Shown here: positions 1-5,043 of the stretch, piece after piece
Numbering within the stretch: position 1 is the stretch's first letter
How the letters are laid out: each line of letters starts with the position of its first letter
Origin: Actinomycetota bacterium
GTDB taxonomy: Bacteria > Actinomycetota > Actinomycetes > Nanopelagicales > Nanopelagicaceae
NCBI GenBank assembly: GCA_947487595.1
Contig: CANKXJ010000058.1
Span: 1-5,043, forward strand
DNA: 5,043 bases
Reading direction: 5' to 3'
Position numbers and translations under genes: made by a program
The notes under the pieces: model-generated
The model's input: only the letters and a program-made list of their open reading frames with translations
Database searches by the model: none
What the model was told of the DNA's origin: nothing

Positions 1-841
1 TTGCGCTCATAATCTCTGAAAGAACTAACGCACCTGCAGGAATCACATCAACTCTTCCAGGATGCATATAGCCAAGGACTAAACGTTCTTCGCGGTTTTT
101 AGTTAAAAACATGTGTGATGTTTCATAAACTTGCTGCGCAGTGATTCTGGATAAGTGAATTGCGTAGCGATCATATTCAGATAAATTCAAAGCAGCAGCT
201 GCCACTGTGGTTGCTGTGCCAGCAACTGCGATTAATGTTTTGGCTTTTGTGATTGGAACAATCGCAGCAGCTTTAGCAATCGCTTCTTTTATATCAGCAC
301 TAGCTGCTTCTACTTGCGCAGGCGTTGCTGGATCATGTGCAAAGTGGCGCTCAGTCATTCGCACACAACCTATGTTGACTGATTTTGCAGATTCAACTCT
401 TGTTGTGCCAAAGACAAACTCAGTTGATCCACCACCGATATCAACGACAAGAAAGGGACCATCACTTGGGTGCAGATCTTGAATCGCTCCAGCAAAAGAA
501 AGTGCCGCTTCTTCATCCCCACTGATTACTTCAAGCTCAATTCCTAAGCGCTCACGAACTCCATCAACAAAGAGATGGCGATTAGTTGCATCGCGTGTGG
601 CACTTGTTGCACAGAATCGAATCTTTTCAACTCCGCGCTTTGCGATCTCTCCAGCGAACTTATCAACGGCGGCCAACGTGCGCTCAATTGCATCTGGATG
701 GAATTGGCCTGTTTCATCAACGCCTTGGCCTAGGCGAACGATCTCCATTGTGCGCAGAACTTCGCGAAAACTATTGCCCTCAATATCGGCAATCAGTAGG
801 CGAATTGAGTTAGTACCGCAATCAATGGCTGCTACTCGCAT
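1..841 (-). CDS. ppx: Ppx/GppA-family phosphatase (exopolyphosphatase-like), 3' end cut by the window edge
   Basis: Translating leftward from the ATG at 841-839 gives 280 residues with no stop before base 1. Enzymes of this ASKHA-fold family remove terminal phosphate from polyphosphate or convert pppGpp to ppGpp in the cytoplasm. Visible landmarks are the N-terminal phosphate loop DCGTNSIRLL (7-16), CATSATRDATN (78-87 region), SGDEEAAL with the likely catalytic Glu at 110/111, the second phosphate loop VVDIGGGSTEF (132-142), AGTATTVAA (208-216) and PGRVDVIPAGALVL (261-274). Short family members are about 310 residues, so roughly 30 are probably missing. That length implies the two-domain form without the C-terminal HD domain of E. 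coli Ppx. The start overlaps the DUF501 gene by 10 nt and has its own Shine-Dalgarno, which suggests translational coupling. The position matches mycobacterial ppx2, whose substrate is less clear than that of ppx1. Family assignment is secure; choosing between polyphosphate, pppGpp and nucleotide substrates is not possible from sequence. Confidence 0.95.
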   Translation of the reverse strand, partial: MRVAAIDCGTNSIRLLIADIEGNSFREVLRTMEIVRLGQGVDETGQFHPDAIERTLAAVDKFAGEIAKRGVEKIRFCATSATRDATNRHLFVDGVRERLGIELEVISGDEEAALSFAGAIQDLHPSDGPFLVVDIGGGSTEFVFGTTRVESAKSVNIGCVRMTERHFAHDPATPAQVEAASADIKEAIAKAAAIVPITKAKTLIAVAGTATTVAAAALNLSEYDRYAIHLSRITAQQVYETSHMFLTKNREERLVLGYMHPGRVDVIPAGALVLSEIMSA

Positions 842-1320
842 GGATTGCCTTCCCACCACTTGGGTAGTTTTGCTAAAGCTTCATCGCCCAATGGGTTCAC
901 ATCTGGGCCAGCAGAGAGTGAGTGGGCAATAAGTGAATGCAGGCATTTAACGCGATTAGGCATTCCACCAGCAGATACGTCTTCTACTTCAGGCACATCA
1001 ATGCCAAGCGCGGTGCGTGCTGCAATGTAGTCATCATGGGCTGCGTGATAAGCCCCAGCAAGTTCGGCATCAGTTTCTAACCGCTCATTCATCTCACCCA
1101 TTAACCCTGTTGTTTCAAGGGTTGAAATCGCTGCAGTTAAACGCGGGCAGGTTGCATAGTAGAAAGTTGGGAACGGTGTGCCATCAGCTAAACGTGGTGG
1201 AGTTTCAACCACGGCTGGTTTGCCACATGGGCATCGATAAGCAATTGCATGAACATCACGAGGTGTTCGGCCTAATTGAATTTCGATGCAATCTAAATCT
1301 GCTTGTGATGCTTCGCGCAA
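832..1320 (-). CDS. DUF501 family protein of unknown function (probable TTG start)
   Basis: This is a 162-residue protein of the actinobacterial DUF501 family, whose role is unknown. Family signatures are LGRTPRD (16-22), YRCPCGKP (28-35), DGTPFPTFYY (46-55), a CP at 58-59, GGMPNRVKCLH (118-128), and GPDVNPLGDEAL near the C-terminus before a tail ending in PCE. Cys 30, 32, 58 and 126 with His 128 could form a metal site; this is inference. The open frame extends upstream to 1485, but those extra residues lie in the ftsB-like gene and do not resemble the family N-terminus as I recall it, which begins only a few residues before the ADL motif. The in-frame TTG at 1320 follows the ftsB stop by 4 nt and fits that N-terminus. 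The nearest alternative is an ATG at 1377 giving 181 residues; neither start has a convincing Shine-Dalgarno. No signal peptide or membrane segment is visible, so it is probably cytoplasmic. The gene sits between ftsB and ppx, as in other Actinobacteria. Confidence 0.87.
   Translation of the reverse strand: MREASQADLDCIEIQLGRTPRDVHAIAYRCPCGKPAVVETPPRLADGTPFPTFYYATCPRLTAAISTLETTGLMGEMNERLETDAELAGAYHAAHDDYIAARTALGIDVPEVEDVSAGGMPNRVKCLHSLIAHSLSAGPDVNPLGDEALAKLPKWWEGNPCE
848..854 (-). promoter_or_regulatory. Ribosome-binding site of ppx
   Basis: The minus strand reads GGGAAGG here, 6 nt before the ATG at 841. It lies inside the last codons of the DUF501 gene. It supports this ATG as the ppx start even though the start overlaps the upstream stop codon. 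Confidence 0.65.
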
Positions 1321-1324
1321 AGCA

Positions 1325-1723
1325 TTAACCCGCTTCTGTGATGGATGCGATAAGCCTTGAATACCACGGTTGGCCATCAGTGAGCGAGTTAGCAACCTTT
1401 GTACCCTCTTCGGTATCTGTGGTTGTTCCTTCTCCCGTAACAATGTATTGACGCTCACCCGGTAATACAAAGTGCAAACGCTCACGTGCTTGTGACTTTA
1501 TATATTCAGGATCTTGCCACAAGAGAAGTTCTTGGCGTGCAGCCTCTAGCGCTTTGTTATCAGAGGCTAATTGGGAATTAAGCGCACTAATTTGTGCTCT
1601 TTGGGTGAAGTAGTTCTTTACCGGAGGTGCAATGGCTAGAGCTAATATAAAAAATATCGCCCATAGCGCCAATGCACGCCCCGAACTGCGTCGACTTCTA
1701 AAACTTAGTTTTCGACGCGCCAC
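1325..1723 (-). CDS. ftsB: Septum formation initiator, FtsB/DivIC family
   Basis: This 132-residue single-pass membrane protein starts at GTG (1723-1721). It has an Arg/Lys-rich cytoplasmic N-terminus (2-16), one hydrophobic segment (about 17-35) and a predicted extracellular coiled coil (about 37-68). The family motif WQDPEYIKSQARERLHFVLP follows at 69-88. FtsB/DivIC proteins bridge FtsL and FtsQ/DivIB in the divisome and help activate septal peptidoglycan synthesis. After the motif there is a Thr/Glu/Gly-rich linker (96-117) and then a short element PWYSRLIASI (119-128), which I recall at the C-terminus of actinobacterial homologues. That element argues that the stop at 1325 is genuine. The Shine-Dalgarno overlaps the enolase stop codon, so expression is probably coupled to eno. 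The eno-ftsB pairing is typical of Actinobacteria and also occurs in Proteobacteria. Family assignment is firm; choosing the name ftsB over divIC is a convention. Confidence 0.93.
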   Translation of the reverse strand: MARRKLSFRSRRSSGRALALWAIFFILALAIAPPVKNYFTQRAQISALNSQLASDNKALEAARQELLLWQDPEYIKSQARERLHFVLPGERQYIVTGEGTTTDTEEGTKVANSLTDGQPWYSRLIASITEAG

Positions 1724-1727
1724 AAAA

Positions 1728-1733
1728 TCACCT
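1728..1733 (-). promoter_or_regulatory. Ribosome-binding site of the ftsB-like gene, overlapping the eno stop
   Basis: The minus strand reads AGGTGA, with TTTT between it and the GTG start at 1723. Its first two bases are the last two of the enolase TAG stop (1734-1732). This supports the GTG start and suggests that ribosomes finishing eno can reinitiate on ftsB. Confidence 0.7.
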
Positions 1734-3009
1734 ATGCCTTAAAGCGTGGAAAAGCATCTCGGCCGGCATAACGTGCACCGTCTGCAAGCTCTTCTTCAAT
1801 GCGTAGTAGTTGGTTGTACTTAGCAACGCGCTCAGTACGTGCAGGTGCACCAGTCTTAATCTGTCCACAGTTCAGTGCCACTGCTAAATCAGCAATCGTT
1901 GTGTCTTCAGTTTCACCTGAACGATGGCTCATCATCGAGCGGTAGTTAGCACGATGTGCCATTTCAACTGCATCAATAGTTTCAGTAAGCGTTCCAATCT
2001 GGTTGACCTTAACAAGTAGAGCATTGGCTGTTCCGCCTGCGATTCCACGGGCAAGACGCTCTGGGTTAGTTACAAATAGGTCATCTCCCACGATTTGAAT
2101 GCGTGAACCCAGGCTTCTAGTCATTTCAGTCCAGCCAGCCCAGTCTTCTTCATTGAGAGGATCTTCAATTGAAACGATTGGGTAGGCATCAACGAGTGAG
2201 GTGTAATACGCAATCATCTCTGCAGATGTCTTTGAGGCACCTTCAAATGTGTACTTACCGTTGTCATGGAACTCAGTTGCAGCAACATCCATTGCAAGAG
2301 CAATCTCTTTGCCAGCCTTAAATCCTGCGATTTCAATCGCTTCAAGGATGAGATCTAACGCAGCGCGGTTGCTCTCAAGATTTGGAGCAAAGCCACCTTC
2401 GTCACCAACGGATGTTGCTAGGCCACGCTTTTTTAGAACTGATTTAAGTGCGTGATAAATCTCAGCACCCCAGCGAAGTGATTCACGGAATGTAGGTGCA
2501 CCAATTGGCGCAATCATGAACTCTTGAATATCAACGTTTGTATCAGCATGTGCGCCACCATTGAGAATATTCATCATTGGTACTGGAAGAACATGTGCAT
2601 TTGGTCCGCCTAAATAGCGAAACAGTGAAAGATCAGCAGATTCTGCCGATGCTTTAGCAACTGCTAATGAAGCACCCAGGATTGCATTGGCACCCATGCG
2701 TGATTTGTTCTTAGTTCCATCAAGAGCGATCATCGCATCATCAATTAAGCGCTGATCTTGGGCATCAAAGCCAATAATCTCTGGTCCAATTTCATTGTTA
2801 ACAAATGCGATTGCCTTTTCAACACCTTTACCTAGATAGCGCTTTCCGCCATCGCGAAGCTCTGCAGCCTCAAATGCACCAGTTGATGCACCGCTTGGAA
2901 CTGCAGCACGTGCTTGTGTTCCATCTTCTAATTGGATTTCAACTTCAACCGTTGGATTTCCACGGGAGTCAAGAATTTCACGGGCTCCGAGAGCTTCGAT
3001 AATTGCCAT
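1732..3009 (-). CDS. eno: Enolase (phosphopyruvate hydratase)
   Basis: Enolase catalyses the reversible dehydration of 2-phosphoglycerate to phosphoenolpyruvate in glycolysis and gluconeogenesis, in the cytoplasm. The 425-residue length is normal for a bacterial enolase. All key residues are visible: the mobile loop SGASTG (39-44), His154 in GGAHA, the general acid/base Glu204 in VGDEGG, and the magnesium ligands Asp241 (AMDVAATEF), Glu282 (SIEDPL) and Asp309 (VGDDL). Also present are the catalytic Lys334 (LLVKVNQIGT), His361 in MSHRSGETED and Lys385 in IKTGAPAR. The ATG at 3009-3007 follows a strong Shine-Dalgarno and gives the standard N-terminus leading to REILDSRGNPTVE. It is probably the first gene of the eno-ftsB-DUF501-ppx unit, preceded by the only sizeable gap in the window. 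It appears intact and active. Confidence 0.99.
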   Translation of the reverse strand: MAIIEALGAREILDSRGNPTVEVEIQLEDGTQARAAVPSGASTGAFEAAELRDGGKRYLGKGVEKAIAFVNNEIGPEIIGFDAQDQRLIDDAMIALDGTKNKSRMGANAILGASLAVAKASAESADLSLFRYLGGPNAHVLPVPMMNILNGGAHADTNVDIQEFMIAPIGAPTFRESLRWGAEIYHALKSVLKKRGLATSVGDEGGFAPNLESNRAALDLILEAIEIAGFKAGKEIALAMDVAATEFHDNGKYTFEGASKTSAEMIAYYTSLVDAYPIVSIEDPLNEEDWAGWTEMTRSLGSRIQIVGDDLFVTNPERLARGIAGGTANALLVKVNQIGTLTETIDAVEMAHRANYRSMMSHRSGETEDTTIADLAVALNCGQIKTGAPARTERVAKYNQLLRIEEELADGARYAGRDAFPRFKA

Positions 3010-3088
3010 TGAGTTTCTCCTTCGTCACTTACACATCTTGTGCCGTAGACCTCAACGCTGAAATCGCACAATCTTTACTGTGCTAATC
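3010..3088 (-). promoter_or_regulatory. eno leader: 79-nt gap probably holding the eno promoter, with two small dyads
   Basis: This is the only gap in the window long enough to carry a promoter. It has two short dyads: GCACA (3066-3070) and TGTGC (3079-3083) around an 8-nt centre, and CACA (3032-3035) and TGTG (3039-3042) around 3 nt. On the minus strand both begin with GCACA and contain AGAT beside a TGTG. A TTGAGG (3050-3055) and TGTAAG (3028-3033) with a 16-nt spacer look loosely promoter-like, but they would start transcription inside the Shine-Dalgarno. A TAGGAT (3086-3091) fits an actinobacterial -10 pattern but lacks a good -35. I therefore cannot name the promoter. The dyads are too weak and lack a T-run, so they do not form a terminator after mazG. 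Confidence 0.4.
3017..3023 (-). promoter_or_regulatory. Strong ribosome-binding site of eno
   Basis: The minus strand reads GAAGGAG, 7 nt before the ATG at 3009. It is the best Shine-Dalgarno in the window, as expected for an abundant glycolytic enzyme, and it fixes the enolase start. Confidence 0.85.
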
Positions 3089-3739
3089 CTACCGCGCCTC
3101 GATAGTGCTTATTTGTTCGCTTAATTTCACAGCTTCTTTGCGCAGCGCCGCCTCAGCATCTATTCCATTGGCATGGGCCCATGCAATAACGGCCAGTAGA
3201 GCCTGTCCCACGGCACCCTCATCAGCATCCCCACTTATGTCAGCAAGCGATGGGGCGTGCAGATCAACGTTGTATTTTTCGGCGCGATATAAAAGCTTTT
3301 CAATTAAAGGCAGCGCTGGCTGTGCCATTGCGATTCCATCGAGTGCTGAAGTACGACCCTTTTCTTTCTTTTTTATATCTTCCCAATTTTTTAGAACATC
3401 CTCTGATGTTTTTACTTCGACTCCAGCAAAGACATGTGGGTGGCGCCTAATTAACTTATCGGCAATGCCTTGGGCAACATCTTCTATTGAAAATGGATCT
3501 GTGGGGTGGTCCTCTGCGATACGTGCATGAAAGTAGACCTGCAATAAAACATCACCGAGTTCTTCTCGCATATCAACGCGATTACCACCAGCAACTGCGT
3601 CCACAAACTCATAGGACTCTTCCAGTAAATACTTAAGCAGGGACTCATGCGTTTGTTCTGCATCCCACGGGCATCCCCCAGGAGAACGCAATTGGTCCAT
3701 AACCTCAACTAAGCGCTGAAGCTGTGAACCCTGCGTCAT
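3089..3739 (-). CDS. mazG: MazG-type nucleoside triphosphate pyrophosphohydrolase
   Basis: MazG hydrolyses (d)NTPs to the monophosphate and pyrophosphate, clearing damaged or non-canonical nucleotides from the cytoplasmic pool. This 216-residue protein has a complete N-terminal catalytic domain: LRSPGGCPWDAEQTHESL (17-34), the metal-binding EESYE (40-44), EELGD (59-63) and DKLIRRHPHVF (94-104). NWEDIKKKEKG (118-128) and the linker LYRAEK (150-155) follow. In the second half, the place where E. coli MazG has another acidic motif reads GAVGQALLAVIAWA (175-188), so only one active site seems likely. E. coli MazG is about 263 residues and the mycobacterial protein is longer. The ATG at 3739 lies 10 nt after the lipoprotein stop with no recognisable Shine-Dalgarno (spacer AGTTTTAAAG), so translation may depend on coupling. 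The neighbouring mfd suggests a shared genome-maintenance theme. No mazEF toxin-antitoxin genes are nearby. Confidence 0.95.
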   Translation of the reverse strand: MTQGSQLQRLVEVMDQLRSPGGCPWDAEQTHESLLKYLLEESYEFVDAVAGGNRVDMREELGDVLLQVYFHARIAEDHPTDPFSIEDVAQGIADKLIRRHPHVFAGVEVKTSEDVLKNWEDIKKKEKGRTSALDGIAMAQPALPLIEKLLYRAEKYNVDLHAPSLADISGDADEGAVGQALLAVIAWAHANGIDAEAALRKEAVKLSEQISTIEAR

Positions 3740-3749
3740 CTTTAAAACT

Positions 3750-4352
3750 TTACTCTGTTGGAGTTACAGCAGTACCTGCTGCATCTGAGGCAACAACATC
3801 TGCAATTGCAGGATCCCACTTGCCATAACGTGGGTTAACTGTCACGCCTAACTCTTTAGCTTTAGCAACGACAAGTTTTGAAATTTGTACACCCATGTCA
3901 GCCTCAGTTACTCCTGCAGCAGTAAGGGCTTGGGTAATCTTGTCTTGGATTAAAATTGCCTCGATATATTGATCAAAATCCTTTTGGGCAATTCCTGCAC
4001 TAATGAGTGCGTTTGGAAGTGCTTCTTCTCCACCTACTTGATCAATGATGCTTTGGCGGCGTGTATCAATTTCTGCCTTAGATACTGAAAGTTTGATTTC
4101 TTTTCCAACTTCACGAAGAAGTGTGGTTAATAAGTGAAAACGAAGTTGACCACGGTTGAGTACTTCACCAGTTTCTAGTTGCATCTGTGAAGTGTCAACA
4201 CCTTGACGCGCAGCAAGAATTGCATCAATGCTGCCTTGCACTGTGGCTTGTGAAATCTTTGTGCCACCTACAGTTGCTGCAGAACCAACTTGGGAACATC
4301 CAGTTAGTAGGAGCGTGGTTGCAACGGCAACAAGGGCCAGAATCTTCTTCAC
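3750..4352 (-). CDS. SurA-N-type lipoprotein, putative extracytoplasmic chaperone without a PPIase domain
   Basis: This 200-residue protein has a lipoprotein signal: KK at 2-3, a hydrophobic core (4-16) and the lipobox LTGC with Cys19 as the predicted lipidated residue. The mature part opens with AATVGGTKIS (25-34), the typical start of SurA/PrsA-type N-terminal chaperone domains, followed by Gln/Leu-rich helices. Near the C-terminus VNPRYGKWDP is a motif I recall from actinobacterial members of this family. There is no room for a parvulin peptidyl-prolyl isomerase domain and none is visible. It is therefore probably a membrane-anchored holdase for exported proteins rather than an isomerase; this is inference. 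The start is GTG (4352-4350), whose first base is the last base of the mfd TAG stop (TAGTG), so translation is likely coupled to mfd. Mycobacterium has a different lipoprotein, lpqU, in this neighbourhood. Lipoprotein status is firm; the chaperone role is moderate. Confidence 0.88.
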   Translation of the reverse strand: MKKILALVAVATTLLLTGCSQVGSAATVGGTKISQATVQGSIDAILAARQGVDTSQMQLETGEVLNRGQLRFHLLTTLLREVGKEIKLSVSKAEIDTRRQSIIDQVGGEEALPNALISAGIAQKDFDQYIEAILIQDKITQALTAAGVTEADMGVQISKLVVAKAKELGVTVNPRYGKWDPAIADVVASDAAGTAVTPTE

Positions 4353-4354
4353 TA
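4350..4354 (-). other. Stop-start overlap TAGTG joining mfd and the lipoprotein gene
   Basis: On the minus strand the mfd stop TAG (4354-4352) and the lipoprotein start GTG (4352-4350) share one G. This arrangement usually means translational coupling by reinitiation. It makes GTG, not ATG, the start of the lipoprotein, which places the KK-rich signal peptide exactly at the N-terminus. Confidence 0.8.
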
Positions 4355-5043
4355 TGAACTCACTTTCGGTACTTCGCTTAGTTGGTTGAGTGCCTCAACG
4401 ACCCAGGCCAGAAGAGAAGTATCCACTATCTCAGGCTCATTCTGGGACGGATTCCACGCGGGGCCTTTGGCTAATGCAACTAAAACGGTGCGAGTAGCCG
4501 GTTTATAGAGTGAACCTGGATACAAACGTGACAGACGTAACTGTCGTGACTCAGGCAAAGTTAAGGGAGCTAATCGCAGGTATTTTCCTTGAATAACAAC
4601 TTCCGTTAACTTGGCAATTTTTGCTTGCGCTCGAAGTTGGGCAACTCCCAACAGTGCAACGGCTTCCTCAGGTAATTCTCCAAAACGATCAAGTAGTTCA
4701 GCGCGTATTGATTCAACATCATGAGGGTTTTTCACATCAGCTAAGCGACGATAGAGATCAAGGCGCAATCTCTCCCCTGGAACATACTCACTGGAAAGAT
4801 GGGCGTTAATTGGAATCTCCACTTTGCACTCTGAAATCTTTTCCTCGGTCTCAATAATCCCTTGTTTGTAATCTTGGACAGCCTCGCCCACCATGCGCAT
4901 ATATAAATCAAAGCCAACATCTGCGATGTGGCCAGATTGCTCTCCACCCAAAAGATTTCCAGCTCCGCGAATCTCTAAATCCTTCAGCGCTACGCGCATG
5001 CCAGAACCCAGTTCAGTATTAGCCGCAATTGTTGTTAATCGAT
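4352..5043 (-). CDS. mfd: Transcription-repair coupling factor Mfd, C-terminal part (5' end outside the window)
   Basis: The frame is open to the right edge and gives the last 229 residues of a protein that is normally about 1150-1200 long. Mfd is a DNA translocase that pushes stalled RNA polymerase off damaged templates and recruits UvrA for nucleotide excision repair. The fragment opens in the end of the motor domain: RLTTIAANTELGSGMRVALK (1-20), then DLEIRGAGNLLGGEQSGHI (21-39), the TRG-type translocation region conserved in Mfd and RecG. After VGFDLYMRMVGEAV (42-55) comes the C-terminal D7 domain, from about ECKVEIPINAHLSSEYVPGE (71-90) through LDLYRRLA and LLDRFGELPEEA (116-127). D7 masks the UvrA-binding region in the resting enzyme. 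The N-terminal UvrB-like, RNA-polymerase-interaction and Walker motifs lie outside the window. An ATG at 4999 is internal and not the start. The stop overlaps the next gene's start by one base. Confidence 0.96.
   Translation of the reverse strand, partial: RLTTIAANTELGSGMRVALKDLEIRGAGNLLGGEQSGHIADVGFDLYMRMVGEAVQDYKQGIIETEEKISECKVEIPINAHLSSEYVPGERLRLDLYRRLADVKNPHDVESIRAELLDRFGELPEEAVALLGVAQLRAQAKIAKLTEVVIQGKYLRLAPLTLPESRQLRLSRLYPGSLYKPATRTVLVALAKGPAWNPSQNEPEIVDTSLLAWVVEALNQLSEVPKVSS

Noticed and set aside
207..482. Plus-strand open frame of 91 codons
   Set aside because: It lies wholly antisense to ppx, whose minus-strand frame carries the GGGST phosphate loop and other motifs across the same bases. 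It has no recognisable family features.
586..932. Two overlapping plus-strand open frames
   Set aside because: They are antisense to the ppx start and the DUF501 end, both well supported by motifs; the frames overlap each other and have no domain signature.
1323..1327. TAATG overlap at the ftsB stop as a coupled start
   Set aside because: The ATG at 1325-1323 reads only ten codons before a stop and is not in the DUF501 frame.
1017..1328. Plus-strand open frame of 103 codons
   Set aside because: It is the shadow of the DUF501 gene, with a His/Leu/Gln-rich composition typical of antisense reading and no recognisable motif.
1321..1485. Upstream extension of DUF501 to an ATG at 1485
   Set aside because: The added 55 residues lie inside the ftsB-like gene, whose conserved PWYSRL end occupies the same bases, and they do not match the DUF501 N-terminus.
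3066..3083. Possible intrinsic terminator after mazG
   Set aside because: The stem is only five base pairs with an 8-nt loop, and no T-run follows on the minus strand.
3105..3530. Plus-strand open frame of 141 codons, the longest antisense frame
   Set aside because: It mirrors mazG, whose minus-strand frame carries all the family motifs. The Ser/Ala/Phe-rich product resembles no family I know, and nothing supports expression.
3484..3708. Second minus-strand open frame of 74 codons inside mazG
   Set aside because: It is a different frame of the mazG coding strand, overlapping the GGCPWD and EELGD motifs, with no features of its own.
4741..4947. Minus-strand open frame of 68 codons inside mfd
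   Set aside because: It is an alternative frame of a region that clearly encodes the Mfd D7 domain in the main frame.
1..5043. Defence system, mobile element, CRISPR array or toxin-antitoxin pair
   Set aside because: No repeats, transposase, integrase, nuclease or toxin signatures were seen. mazG here lies in a housekeeping cluster without mazEF, and every gene belongs to a core family.

Overview
The window is a compact block of seven protein genes, all on the minus strand. In transcription order (right to left) they are: the 3' part of mfd (transcription-repair coupling factor), a SurA-N-type lipoprotein, mazG, eno (enolase), a FtsB/DivIC-type septum protein, a DUF501 protein, and most of a Ppx/GppA-family phosphatase that runs off the left edge. 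I find no RNA genes, mobile elements, CRISPR arrays or plus-strand genes.

The gene order is the actinobacterial one. From memory, mfd, mazG, a lipoprotein gene, eno, an ftsB-like gene, a DUF501 gene and ppx2 sit together in Mycobacterium (around Rv1020-Rv1026), with a similar arrangement in Streptomyces. GC content is only in the mid-40s percent (estimated from a few sampled lines), far below most Actinobacteria. Low GC, minimal spacers and non-ATG starts suggest a streamlined freshwater actinobacterium such as the Nanopelagicales/acI group (Planktophila, Nanopelagicus). That placement is inference.

Layout: 4352-5043 mfd C-terminus; 3750-4352 lipoprotein, starting on the last base of the mfd stop; 3089-3739 mazG, 10 nt further on; 3010-3088 the only real intergenic gap (79 nt), holding two small dyads and the strong enolase ribosome-binding site; 1732-3009 eno; 1325-1723 ftsB-like, 8 nt after eno; 832-1320 DUF501, 4 nt after ftsB; 1-841 ppx, overlapping DUF501 by 10 nt. 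The spacing suggests two transcription units, mfd-lipoprotein-mazG and eno-ftsB-DUF501-ppx, or one long operon with an internal eno promoter.

The products cover DNA repair at stalled RNA polymerase, envelope protein folding, nucleotide-pool cleaning, glycolysis, cell division and polyphosphate or (p)ppGpp metabolism. They share location and probably growth-linked expression rather than a pathway. This is ordinary core genome, and I see no hidden novel system. The points most worth a second look are the uncharacterised DUF501 protein with its conserved Cys/His residues and probable TTG start, the apparently degenerate second half of MazG, the PPIase-less lipoprotein, and the paired dyads upstream of eno.
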